DNA of 37,832 bases, from positions 1 through 37,832 of the forward strand of contig UQPV01000024.1 of NCBI GenBank assembly GCA_900543035.1. Direction: 5' to 3'. The position numbers and the translations under genes are program-made. How positions within the stretch are numbered: position 1 is the first letter of the stretch; each line of letters begins with the position of its first letter. Origin of the DNA: an uncultured Solobacterium sp. Lineage in GTDB: Bacteria; Bacillota_I; Bacilli_A; Erysipelotrichales; Erysipelotrichaceae. The notes beneath the pieces are model-generated. The model ran no database searches and was not told where the DNA came from. It saw only the letters and a program-made list of their open reading frames with translations. This document shows positions 15,858 to 23,189 of this stretch, one piece after another.

Positions 15858-15882
15858 ATCAGCCAGAACATGATGCTATGAT
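15853..15882 (+). promoter_or_regulatory. Promoter of pfkA-pyk
   Basis: -35 TTGAAA at 15853-15858, 18 bases, -10 TATGAT at 15877-15882 with a TG extension (TGCTATGAT). Confidence 0.75.
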
Positions 15883-15908
15883 TATGTTCGTGAATGGAGG
15901 AGAGTTTT

Positions 15909-16871
15909 ATGGTCAAACGTATCGGTGTTTTAACTTCCGGCGGAGACGCGCCGGGGATGAATGCAGCTATCCGTGCCGTCACACGCGTCGCTTTGAACAG
16001 CGGCATCGAAGTATTCGGAATTTATGATGGATACAAGGGAATGGTGGAAGGCTATATCGAGCCTTTGACCAAGGCCAGCGTCGGTGAGATCATCGACCGC
16101 GGCGGCACCATTCTGGGATCTGCCCGCCTGCCGGAATTCAAGGATCCGGAAGTCCGCGCAAAGGCTGTCACCCAGCTGAAGAAACGTGGCATCGAGGCGG
16201 TCGTCGTGATCGGGGGAGATGGCTCTTACCGCGGCGCGCTGGCGCTGACCGAGATGGGCATCAACTGCATCGGCATCCCGGGCACCATCGATAACGACAT
16301 CACGTGCACCGATTTTACGATCGGATTCGACACGGCGCTGACGACCGTGGTCGACGCGATCGATAAGCTGCGCGACACATCCAATTCCCATCACCGCTGC
16401 TCCATCGTCGAGGTCATGGGAAACCGCTGCGGAGATCTCGCTTTATGGGCCGGCATTTCCTGCGGTGCGGAGATCGTGATCACCAGCGATACGGGCTTTG
16501 AGGAAAGCGAGGTCCTGGAGCGCCTTCGCGATCTGGATCTGATCAAGAAGAAGCGTCATGCGATCATCGTGATTTCCGAAAAGATCACGGATGTGCATCA
16601 GTTTGCCAAAAAAGTGAGCCTGAACACCGGCTTCTCCGGACGCGCCACCATCCTGGGTCATATCCAGCGCGGAGGCGCGCCTACGCCGAGCGACCGCATC
16701 CTGGCATCACGCATGGGAGAAAAGGCCGTGGACCTGTTGATGCAGGGCATCGGCGGTCAGTGCATCAGCATTATAGAGAATCAGATCGTTTCTGTGCCGA
16801 TCGAGGAGGCGCTGGTCATGCCGCGCACTTCCCGCAAGCCGCTGCAGAATCTGTTTGAGCGTCTCGTATAA
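15909..16871 (+). CDS. pfkA: ATP-dependent 6-phosphofructokinase
   Basis: PfkA phosphorylates fructose 6-phosphate to the 1,6-bisphosphate. The 320-residue protein has the bacterial length. It shows the ATP site TSGGDAPGMNAAIR (9-22), GGDGSYRGA near 102-110 with glycine at the site that marks ATP use rather than pyrophosphate, and PGTIDNDI near 123-130 with catalytic Asp. The substrate loop reads VEVMGNRCGDLAL, where the usual order is MGRxCG. TGGAGGAGAG at 15895-15904 puts the start at the ATG at 15909. It is followed by pyk with 39 bases between, a common glycolytic pair. Confidence 0.96.
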   Translation: MVKRIGVLTSGGDAPGMNAAIRAVTRVALNSGIEVFGIYDGYKGMVEGYIEPLTKASVGEIIDRGGTILGSARLPEFKDPEVRAKAVTQLKKRGIEAVVVIGGDGSYRGALALTEMGINCIGIPGTIDNDITCTDFTIGFDTALTTVVDAIDKLRDTSNSHHRCSIVEVMGNRCGDLALWAGISCGAEIVITSDTGFEESEVLERLRDLDLIKKKRHAIIVISEKITDVHQFAKKVSLNTGFSGRATILGHIQRGGAPTPSDRILASRMGEKAVDLLMQGIGGQCISIIENQIVSVPIEEALVMPRTSRKPLQNLFERLV

Positions 16872-16910
16872 ACATGGTAAAAAGGGTTTAGAAAGGAAAA
16901 AAGTCAATTT

Positions 16911-18329
16911 ATGGATATGGAGAGAAAAACGAAAATCATCTGTACGATCGGACCGGCTTCCGAGAGCAAGGAAATGATGCGCAAGCTGGTCGACACCGGC
17001 ATGAACATCATCCGTCTGAACTTTTCGCACGGGGATTATGAGGAACACGGACGCCGCATCAAGACGATCCGTGAGATCGTCAAGGAGACCGGAAAGAGCA
17101 TCGCCATCCTGCTGGACACCAAGGGGCCGGAAGTCCGTCTGGGTGACTTTGAGAACAAGACGGAGTCTTATGAAAAAGGCGAGATCGTCACCATCGTACG
17201 GGAAAAGGTGCTCGGCACGCATGAGTGCTTCCACATTCAGTGTCCGGAAGTGTTCAACGATGTCGAGGTAGGAGGCACCATCCTGATCGACGATGGCAAG
17301 ATGCGTCTGACCATCATCGAAAAGGAAGACGGCGCGCTGAAATGCCGCGTGGAAAACCCGCATACCTTGAAGAGCCGCAAGGGATGCAATCTGCCGGGCG
17401 TCAAGCTGAGCATGCCGTTCATCTCCGAGAAGGACGAGGCGGATATCCGTTTCGGCTGCCGTCAGGGCATCGACTATATCGCCGCTTCCTTCACGCGCCG
17501 CAAAGAGGACGTGCTGGCCATCCGCCGCATCCTCATCGAAGAAGGCCGTGAGGATGTGCAGATCATCCCGAAGATCGAGAACCAGGAAGGATTTGACAAT
17601 CTACGCGAGATCCTGGAAGTCGCTGACGGTGTCATGGTGGCCCGCGGCGATCTGGGCGTGGACGTATCCCTGGAGCTCGTTCCGATCTACCAGAAAAAGA
17701 TCATCGCAACGGCCAATGAGATGGGCAAGCCGGTCGTGACTGCAACGCATATGCTGGAGAGCATGCAGGATAATCCGCGTCCGACCCGTGCCGAGGCGAG
17801 CGATGTCGCCAATGCGATCCTGGATGGCACCGATGCGATCATGCTTTCTGCGGAATCTGCATCCGGTCACTATCCGATCGAGGCGGTATCCACGATGGTC
17901 AAGATCGCGCATGCCATCGAGCCGATCATCCCTTACCGCGATCGTTTGAAGAAGTCCATCCGCTCTTGCACGCGCACGAAGAATGACGCCATCGGCATTT
18001 CCGTGGCAGATACGGCGCTGGCGATGAAAGTCGCAGGCATCGTCGCGTTTACCCAGAGCGGAAACACGGCGCGCCGCATCGCGAAGTTCCGCCCGCAGGC
18101 ACCGATCCTCGCGGTCACTTTCGATGAGCGCACGCAGCGTTCCCTGGCAGCGAACTGGGGCGTGACCGCCATCTTCTCCGAGACCGTGAACACCAGAGAG
18201 AACGAGGCTTCCCTGGCGCGCAATATCGCGATGAGCTATGGCATCCATAAGGGAGAGACCATCATCATCGTCGCTGGTTATCCGACCGGATATGGCGCGA
18301 CCAATGCGATGAAGATCATCGAAGTTTGA
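16911..18329 (+). CDS. pyk: Pyruvate kinase
   Basis: Pyk makes pyruvate and ATP from phosphoenolpyruvate and ADP. The 472-residue protein is the short form without the extra C-terminal PEP-utiliser-like domain found in Bacillus. Conserved parts include TKIICTIGPAS (residues 7-17), LNFSHG (about 36-41), IPKIENQEG (about 219-227, catalytic Lys), GDLGV, and MLSAESASGHYP (about 308-319), where the catalytic Thr is Ser as in many Firmicutes. AAAGGAAAA lies before the ATG at a rather long distance of 13 bases. A terminator follows. Confidence 0.96.
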   Translation: MDMERKTKIICTIGPASESKEMMRKLVDTGMNIIRLNFSHGDYEEHGRRIKTIREIVKETGKSIAILLDTKGPEVRLGDFENKTESYEKGEIVTIVREKVLGTHECFHIQCPEVFNDVEVGGTILIDDGKMRLTIIEKEDGALKCRVENPHTLKSRKGCNLPGVKLSMPFISEKDEADIRFGCRQGIDYIAASFTRRKEDVLAIRRILIEEGREDVQIIPKIENQEGFDNLREILEVADGVMVARGDLGVDVSLELVPIYQKKIIATANEMGKPVVTATHMLESMQDNPRPTRAEASDVANAILDGTDAIMLSAESASGHYPIEAVSTMVKIAHAIEPIIPYRDRLKKSIRSCTRTKNDAIGISVADTALAMKVAGIVAFTQSGNTARRIAKFRPQAPILAVTFDERTQRSLAANWGVTAIFSETVNTRENEASLARNIAMSYGIHKGETIIIVAGYPTGYGATNAMKIIEV

Positions 18330-18338
18330 TGAAAGCTG

Positions 18339-18361
18339 ACGCACCTTCGGGTGCGTTTTTT
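18339..18361 (+). terminator. Intrinsic terminator of pfkA-pyk
   Basis: Seven-pair stem ACGCACC with GGTGCGT around a TTCG loop, followed by six T residues. Confidence 0.93.
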
Positions 18362-18369
18362 CTGCGGCA

Positions 18370-18398
18370 TTGAACCGGCGATGAAAATGTGTTAGTAT
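18370..18398 (+). promoter_or_regulatory. Promoter of the AI-2E family gene
   Basis: -35 TTGAAC at 18370-18375, 17 bases, -10 TAGTAT at 18393-18398 with a TG extension. Confidence 0.65.
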
Positions 18399-18424
18399 TC
18401 CTATATGCAGCAAGGAGGAATCTT

Positions 18425-19627
18425 ATGCATCCGGATACACAGAAATATCGCGAAAAGATCAAGACATACCGCGGGCTCATCCTGTTTGCGCTCTTCGTCT
18501 ATTTCGCATTGCAGAACCTGTCGCTGATCTGGGATATCGCCATGCGCCTGCTCTCCATCCTGACCCCTTTTCTGATCGGGGGAGGCATCGCTTTTGTGCT
18601 GAACATCCTGGTCAGCCGCATCGAGGATCTGCTTCGCTTCACGCCGATCCGGCCGCGGCTGATGCGCATCATCTCGGTGATCAGCTCGCTGCTGATCTTT
18701 GCGCTGGTCATCGGCTGCTTCCTGTTCGTGATCATCCCGCACCTCTCTACATCGGTCGAGAACATCATCGAGCAGCTGCCGCGCGCAGTGGGGGATTTCG
18801 TCGCCTGGATCAATCAGATGGCGGAAAAATACCCGCAGCTGCGTACGCTGGCGGAAAGCGCGAGCATCGAGAACCTCAGCAACCTGAATTATGACGAGCT
18901 CTTCCAGACGCTGTCGGACTGGGTGCTCAGTGGCGGCGCAGGCAATGTCTTCGCTTCCGCCATCAGCGTCATCTCCACCACCGTATCGTGGGCGGTCACG
19001 CTGTTCGTGGCGTTCGTCTTCGCCATCCTTGCGCTCTTCAATAAGGAACGCCTCATCATCGGCGGAAAGAAGATGCTGAAGGCCTATTGCAGCGATCGGG
19101 TCTATACGAAGACGCTGTATGTGCTGGAGCTGACCAGGTCGACGTTCACCAATTACATCGGCGGATCATGCACGGAGTGTCTGATCCTGGGATCGCTGGT
19201 GACCGTGGGCGGCGTGATCTTGAAGATCCAGTATGCGTTTTTAGGCGGCGTGATCGTCGGCTTTACCGCGCTGGTGCCGATGTTCGGCGCATTCGTGGGC
19301 TGTCTGATCTCCGCGCTGTTCATCGCCATGGTCGATCCGATGCAGGCGCTCTATTTCATCATCATGGTGGTCTGCATCCAGCAGGTCGAGGGCAATCTGA
19401 TCTATCCGCATGTCGTCGGCAACTCGGTGGGACTGCCGCCTCTCTATGTGATCGTGGCCATCTCCATCGGCGGTTCGCTCATGGGCGTGATCGGCATGAT
19501 CATCTTCATCCCGCTGTGCTCGGTCATCTACAGCCTGCTGCGCACCAACATCAATGAGCGGCTGAAACGGCGCAAGGAGCAGGAAAGGAAAACGATTCCG
19601 CAAAACGGGCCTGTCAGTGAGCAGTAA
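18425..19627 (+). CDS. AI-2E family (PF01594) membrane protein
   Basis: A 400-residue multi-pass membrane protein of the AI-2E/YtvI/PerM family. Two N-terminal helices (about 20-38 and 42-65) and a long soluble segment rich in helices come before a C-terminal block of hydrophobic helices with GGVIVGFTALVPMFGAF and a VQxx-type QQVEGNLIYPHVVG motif typical of the family. Members are known as an autoinducer-2 exporter (TqsA), sodium/lithium-proton antiporters or of unknown role; the substrate cannot be predicted. AAGGAGGA at 18412-18419 fixes the start. The basic tail holds no recognisable domain. Confidence 0.88.
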   Translation: MHPDTQKYREKIKTYRGLILFALFVYFALQNLSLIWDIAMRLLSILTPFLIGGGIAFVLNILVSRIEDLLRFTPIRPRLMRIISVISSLLIFALVIGCFLFVIIPHLSTSVENIIEQLPRAVGDFVAWINQMAEKYPQLRTLAESASIENLSNLNYDELFQTLSDWVLSGGAGNVFASAISVISTTVSWAVTLFVAFVFAILALFNKERLIIGGKKMLKAYCSDRVYTKTLYVLELTRSTFTNYIGGSCTECLILGSLVTVGGVILKIQYAFLGGVIVGFTALVPMFGAFVGCLISALFIAMVDPMQALYFIIMVVCIQQVEGNLIYPHVVGNSVGLPPLYVIVAISIGGSLMGVIGMIIFIPLCSVIYSLLRTNINERLKRRKEQERKTIPQNGPVSEQ

Positions 19628-19637
19628 CATTTTGCGG

Positions 19638-19666
19638 TTGATTTTGACAGACAGGAATGCTATAAT
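19638..19666 (+). promoter_or_regulatory. Promoter of the ferredoxin gene
   Basis: -35 TTGATT at 19638-19643, 17 bases, -10 TATAAT at 19661-19666 with a TG extension (TGCTATAAT). A TTGACA at 19644 is too close to the -10 box to be its partner. Confidence 0.8.
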
Positions 19667-19695
19667 GACTTCGGTTGTAAAGGAGGAAGTTTAAC

Positions 19696-19869
19696 ATGGC
19701 TGTAACAATTGACAGAGATACTTGCATTGGATGCAGTGCCTGTGTAGGAGCTTGTCCGGTATCTGCTTTATCTATGGACGGTGAAGGTAAATCAGTTTGT
19801 GACGAGGGTACTTGCATCGACTGCGGAACTTGTGTATCCACTTGCCCAGTATCTGCAATTTCTCAGTAA
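19696..19869 (+). CDS. 2[4Fe-4S] ferredoxin
   Basis: A 57-residue clostridial-type ferredoxin. It has two cluster motifs, CIGCSACVGACP (residues 10-21) and CIDCGTCVSTCP (40-51), each ending with the CP that gives the fourth ligand of the partner cluster. The two halves are internal duplicates with the same PVSA ending. It carries low-potential electrons, for instance for pyruvate:ferredoxin oxidoreductase or hydrogenase, and indicates an anaerobic life style. AAAGGAGGAAG precedes the ATG. It has its own strong promoter and terminator and codon use typical of a highly expressed gene. Confidence 0.96.
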   Translation: MAVTIDRDTCIGCSACVGACPVSALSMDGEGKSVCDEGTCIDCGTCVSTCPVSAISQ

Positions 19870-19894
19870 ACCAGGCGTTACGCTTGGTTTTTTT
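19870..19894 (+). terminator. Intrinsic terminator of the ferredoxin gene
   Basis: Eight-pair stem ACCAGGCG with CGCTTGGT around a TTA loop and seven T residues, directly after the stop codon. Confidence 0.92.
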
Positions 19895-19923
19895 CTGAAA
19901 CATCATCGGACGGAGGTAATGTA

Positions 19924-21369
19924 ATGATAAAACAACAGCCCGGGTGGGTGCTGCCGGATCTGCGCGCCGCATCGAAACGGACCCACACGGCCAGCGTGAT
20001 CGAAAAATCACTGTTTTCCATTCCGCCTGAATGTCAGGATCTGGGAAAGGGAAAACGGTATTATATACGGACTTATGGCTGCCAGGCAAACGAACGTGAT
20101 TCGGAGACGCTGGCAGGCATCCTGGAATCGCTGGGCTATGCGCCCTGCGCCCAGGCGGAGGAGGCCGACGTCATCCTCATCAACACGTGCGCGGTGCGCC
20201 GCAACGCCGAAGACAAGGTGCTGGGCGAGCTGGGTTCGCTCAAGCGGCTGAGCGTGCAGCGCGACGATCTGGTCATCGGCCTGTGCGGATGCATGGCGCA
20301 GGAGGAAGAGATGGTCAGTACGGTATTGGAGAAGTATCGCCATGTGAACTTGATCTTCGGCACGCATAATCTGCATCGACTGCCGCAGCTGCTGTATGCG
20401 GTGATCTCAGGACAGGAACGATGCGTCGAGGTCTTCTCCCAGGAAGGAGAGGTCATCGAGAACCTGCCGGTGCGCCGGTTCGGCCGCCACAAGGCATGGG
20501 TCAACATCATGTATGGCTGCGATAAGTTCTGTACCTACTGCATCGTGCCATATACCAGAGGAAAAGAACGCAGCCGCGCCATGGAAGATATCCTGCAGGA
20601 GCTGCGCGAGCTCAAGGCGCAGGGGTATCGGGAAGTGACCCTGCTGGGACAGAATGTCAACGCCTATGGCAAAGATCTGGGCATAGCAGGCGGATTTGCC
20701 GCGCTGCTGCGGGAGAGCGCGAAGACAGGGATCGACCGGATCCGCTTCACCACATCGCATCCCTGGGACTTCAGCGATGAGATGATCGAAGCGATCGCTT
20801 CCTGTGACAACATCATGCCGTTTATCCATCTGCCGGTGCAGTCCGGCGACAGCGACGTGCTCAGGCGGATGGGCCGCCGCTACAGCATCGAGCAGTACCG
20901 CGCGCTGTTTGACCGGATCAAGGCCGCCATCCCTGAATGCGGGATATCGACAGACATCATCGTCGGCTTTCCCAACGAGAGCGATGAGCAGTTCCAGCAT
21001 ACGCTGGACATCGTGGATTACTGCCGCTTTGACAATGCGTATACGTTCATCTACTCTCCGCGTGAGGGAACGCCTGCCGCACGCATGGAAGACAGCGTGC
21101 CGCTGGAAGTGAAGCAGCAGCGCCTGGCGCAGCTCAACGCGCGGTGGAACGCGCACGCCCTGGAAAAGAACAAGGCGTATGTGGGCCGCAGGGTGAAGGT
21201 GCTGGTCGATGGGCCAAGCAAGAAAGACGAGCATATCTACAGCGGGTATACCGAGACCAACAAGCTGGTCAATTTCACCGCGGAAAACGCGCAGGCCGGC
21301 GATATCGTCGAGGTGATCATCACGGAGGCCAGGACCTGGTCGCTGAAGGGAGAAGAAGCCCGTTCGTGA
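19924..21369 (+). CDS. miaB: tRNA-2-methylthio-N6-dimethylallyladenosine synthase
   Basis: MiaB is a radical-SAM methylthiotransferase that adds the 2-methylthio group to i6A37 in tRNAs reading UNN codons. The 481-residue protein has the UPF0004 domain with three cluster cysteines (YGCQANERDSE Cys53, NTCAVR Cys89, CGCMAQ Cys123), the radical-SAM CxxxCxxC (Cys199, Cys203, Cys206) and a C-terminal TRAM domain (about 415-475). The YGCQMN-type motif marks MiaB rather than MtaB or RimO. CGGAGGTAA precedes the ATG. About 40 residues extend before the first domain, as in other Firmicutes. Confidence 0.95.
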   Translation: MIKQQPGWVLPDLRAASKRTHTASVIEKSLFSIPPECQDLGKGKRYYIRTYGCQANERDSETLAGILESLGYAPCAQAEEADVILINTCAVRRNAEDKVLGELGSLKRLSVQRDDLVIGLCGCMAQEEEMVSTVLEKYRHVNLIFGTHNLHRLPQLLYAVISGQERCVEVFSQEGEVIENLPVRRFGRHKAWVNIMYGCDKFCTYCIVPYTRGKERSRAMEDILQELRELKAQGYREVTLLGQNVNAYGKDLGIAGGFAALLRESAKTGIDRIRFTTSHPWDFSDEMIEAIASCDNIMPFIHLPVQSGDSDVLRRMGRRYSIEQYRALFDRIKAAIPECGISTDIIVGFPNESDEQFQHTLDIVDYCRFDNAYTFIYSPREGTPAARMEDSVPLEVKQQRLAQLNARWNAHALEKNKAYVGRRVKVLVDGPSKKDEHIYSGYTETNKLVNFTAENAQAGDIVEVIITEARTWSLKGEEARS

Positions 21370-21386
21370 TCGAGAGAAGAGAAGAG

Positions 21387-21413
21387 AAAGCCGTTTGAGG
21401 ATGGCTTTTTCTT
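21387..21413 (+). terminator. Intrinsic terminator of miaB
   Basis: Eight-pair stem AAAGCCGT with ATGGCTTT around a six-base loop, with a T-rich tail. Confidence 0.8.
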
Positions 21414-21424
21414 CATATTTGGGG

Positions 21425-21471
21425 TATAATGACGATGACTGTGATGAAGATACCGCCGTGAGGCGGCATTT
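21425..21471 (+). promoter_or_regulatory. Likely -10 box and leader hairpin of the rnj gene
   Basis: TATAAT at 21425-21430 lacks a clear -35 box. In the leader, CCGCC-GTGA-GGCGG (21453-21466) forms a GC stem with a GNRA loop followed by CATTTT. This may stabilise the message or attenuate transcription. Confidence 0.5.
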
Positions 21472-21509
21472 TGTAAAGCACATAATAACATATCAGATTG
21501 GAGGAAACT

Positions 21510-23171
21510 ATGAGTAAAGTTCGTATTTTTGCGCTTGGCGGACTCGACGAAGACGGAAAGAACATGCTTGTCGTGGAGGTGGACGAGAAGATCTTTGTCA
21601 TCGAGGCCGGTCTGAAATACCCGGACAGCGAGACCCTGGGCGTGGAATTCATCATTCCTGATTTTTCTTATCTCATCCAGAACAAGGATCGGGTAAAGGC
21701 CATTTTCATCACCCATGCGCATGACGATGTGGTGGCGGCGCTGCCGTATCTGCTCAAGCAGATCAATGTGCCGGTCTACACCGGGGCCATGACCGCGCTC
21801 ATCATCCGCGAGACGCTGAAAAAGGAAGGGATCCGCAATGTCAAGGTGCACCGCATCAAACGCAGCGATACGATGCGCATCGACGGCGTGCGCATCCAGA
21901 CCTTCCCGATGACGCATGCCTTCCCGGACACCTTCGGCGTGGCGATCTCCACCGATCAGGGCTATGTCGTCTATACCGGAGAGTTCATCATCGATTACGA
22001 TATGATGCAGGAAGAGTATTGCTGCGACCTGAACCTGCTCAGCGAATTCGGCAAGAAGGGCGTTCTGGCGCTGCTGTGCGAATCCCAGGGCGTGGAGCGC
22101 AGCGGGCATACCTCGCCCAATCATCGGATCACGAATCTCATCGAGCCGATCATCGAGAGCCATCGGGACGGGCGTATCCTGATCTCTACTTATTTTCAGT
22201 CGCTGTTCCGCATCCAAGAGATCCTGGATGTGGCGATCAAATACCGCAAGAAGATCTTCATCCACGATGACGGGCTCCGCCACATCATCAAGCTCATGGA
22301 GGAGATGAAGTATTATACGGTGCCGCACGATCTGTTCATCGACCGTAAGCAGTTCTCTGACGACATGGAAGATGTGCTGGTCATCATCAGCGGACAGGGA
22401 AAGAACCTGTTCCGCACGATGAGCAACATCGCCAACCAGGAAGACCGCTATGTGCGCTTCCGCAGCTCGGATACGATCATCATCGCTTCGCCGATCGTCA
22501 GCGGAACGCAGATGGACGCGAACAACATGGAAAACGAGATCTATAAGGAAGGCGGGACGATCTTCTCGCTGGATTCCCGCCAGGTGCTCTCCATGCACCC
22601 CAGCCGGGAGGATCTCAAGATGATGCTGTACTTGTTCAAGCCGACATACTACATCCCGGTGAAGGGTGAGTACCGCCATCTTTATATGAACGCCACGCTC
22701 GCCATGGACATGGGCTATCAGGCAGACCGCATCCTGGTGCTGGACAACGGACAGGTCGCTGAGTTCGAAGGCGGCGAGGTGAAGAGCACGGCGGAGCATC
22801 TCGCGCTGAGCGATACGCTGATCGACGGCAAGGAAAACTGGGATGTGACCGGCGTCGTGCTCAAGGATAGGGAGATCCTGTCGACGGATGGCGTGATGAT
22901 CGTTGCGGTGGGCATCAACGCCAAGACCAAGGAGATCATCAACGGGCCGGATGTGCAGACCCGCGGGCTCATCTATCTGAAGGACGCGGAATATGTCGTC
23001 AAGGATGCCGGGGACATCCTGGAGGAATGCATCCGCAACGCCGTGAAGGAAAAACGCTACGATAATGTGGATGTCCGCAGCGAAGCGCGTGATCGGATCA
23101 CGAAGTATCTGGTCAAGAAGACCGGAAAGCGGCCGATGGTGCTGCCGGTCATCCTGGAGATCAACATCTAA
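21510..23171 (+). CDS. rnjB: Ribonuclease J2-like protein with degenerate active site
   Basis: Ribonuclease J proteins are metallo-beta-lactamase/beta-CASP nucleases in mRNA decay and rRNA maturation. The 553-residue protein has the full architecture (beta-lactamase, beta-CASP about 205-330, C-terminal dimer domain). Key residues are changed: the HxHxDH motif reads HAHDDV (69-74), TGDF is TGEF (156-159), the GHxxx motif before the C-terminal half reads SMHPSR (about 361-366) and HGEY is KGEY. It therefore resembles the inactive J2 partner of RNase J1 rather than an active J1, and its place before ftsK matches rnjB of Bacillus. GGAGGAAA places the start at 21510. It is 18 bases before ftsK. 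Confidence 0.85.
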   Translation: MSKVRIFALGGLDEDGKNMLVVEVDEKIFVIEAGLKYPDSETLGVEFIIPDFSYLIQNKDRVKAIFITHAHDDVVAALPYLLKQINVPVYTGAMTALIIRETLKKEGIRNVKVHRIKRSDTMRIDGVRIQTFPMTHAFPDTFGVAISTDQGYVVYTGEFIIDYDMMQEEYCCDLNLLSEFGKKGVLALLCESQGVERSGHTSPNHRITNLIEPIIESHRDGRILISTYFQSLFRIQEILDVAIKYRKKIFIHDDGLRHIIKLMEEMKYYTVPHDLFIDRKQFSDDMEDVLVIISGQGKNLFRTMSNIANQEDRYVRFRSSDTIIIASPIVSGTQMDANNMENEIYKEGGTIFSLDSRQVLSMHPSREDLKMMLYLFKPTYYIPVKGEYRHLYMNATLAMDMGYQADRILVLDNGQVAEFEGGEVKSTAEHLALSDTLIDGKENWDVTGVVLKDREILSTDGVMIVAVGINAKTKEIINGPDVQTRGLIYLKDAEYVVKDAGDILEECIRNAVKEKRYDNVDVRSEARDRITKYLVKKTGKRPMVLPVILEINI

Positions 23172-23189
23172 GAAATGGAGGGAAGAGGC

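Noticed and set aside
19644..19666. TTGACA at 19644 as -35 box of the ferredoxin gene
   Set aside because: Only 11 bases separate it from TATAAT; TTGATT at 19638 has the right 17-base spacing.
21237..22799. Long minus-strand open frame of about 520 codons opposite the ribonuclease J gene
   Set aside because: It has no ribosome binding site and a low-complexity His/Asp/Arg-rich translation; it mirrors the GC-rich coding bias of the true gene.
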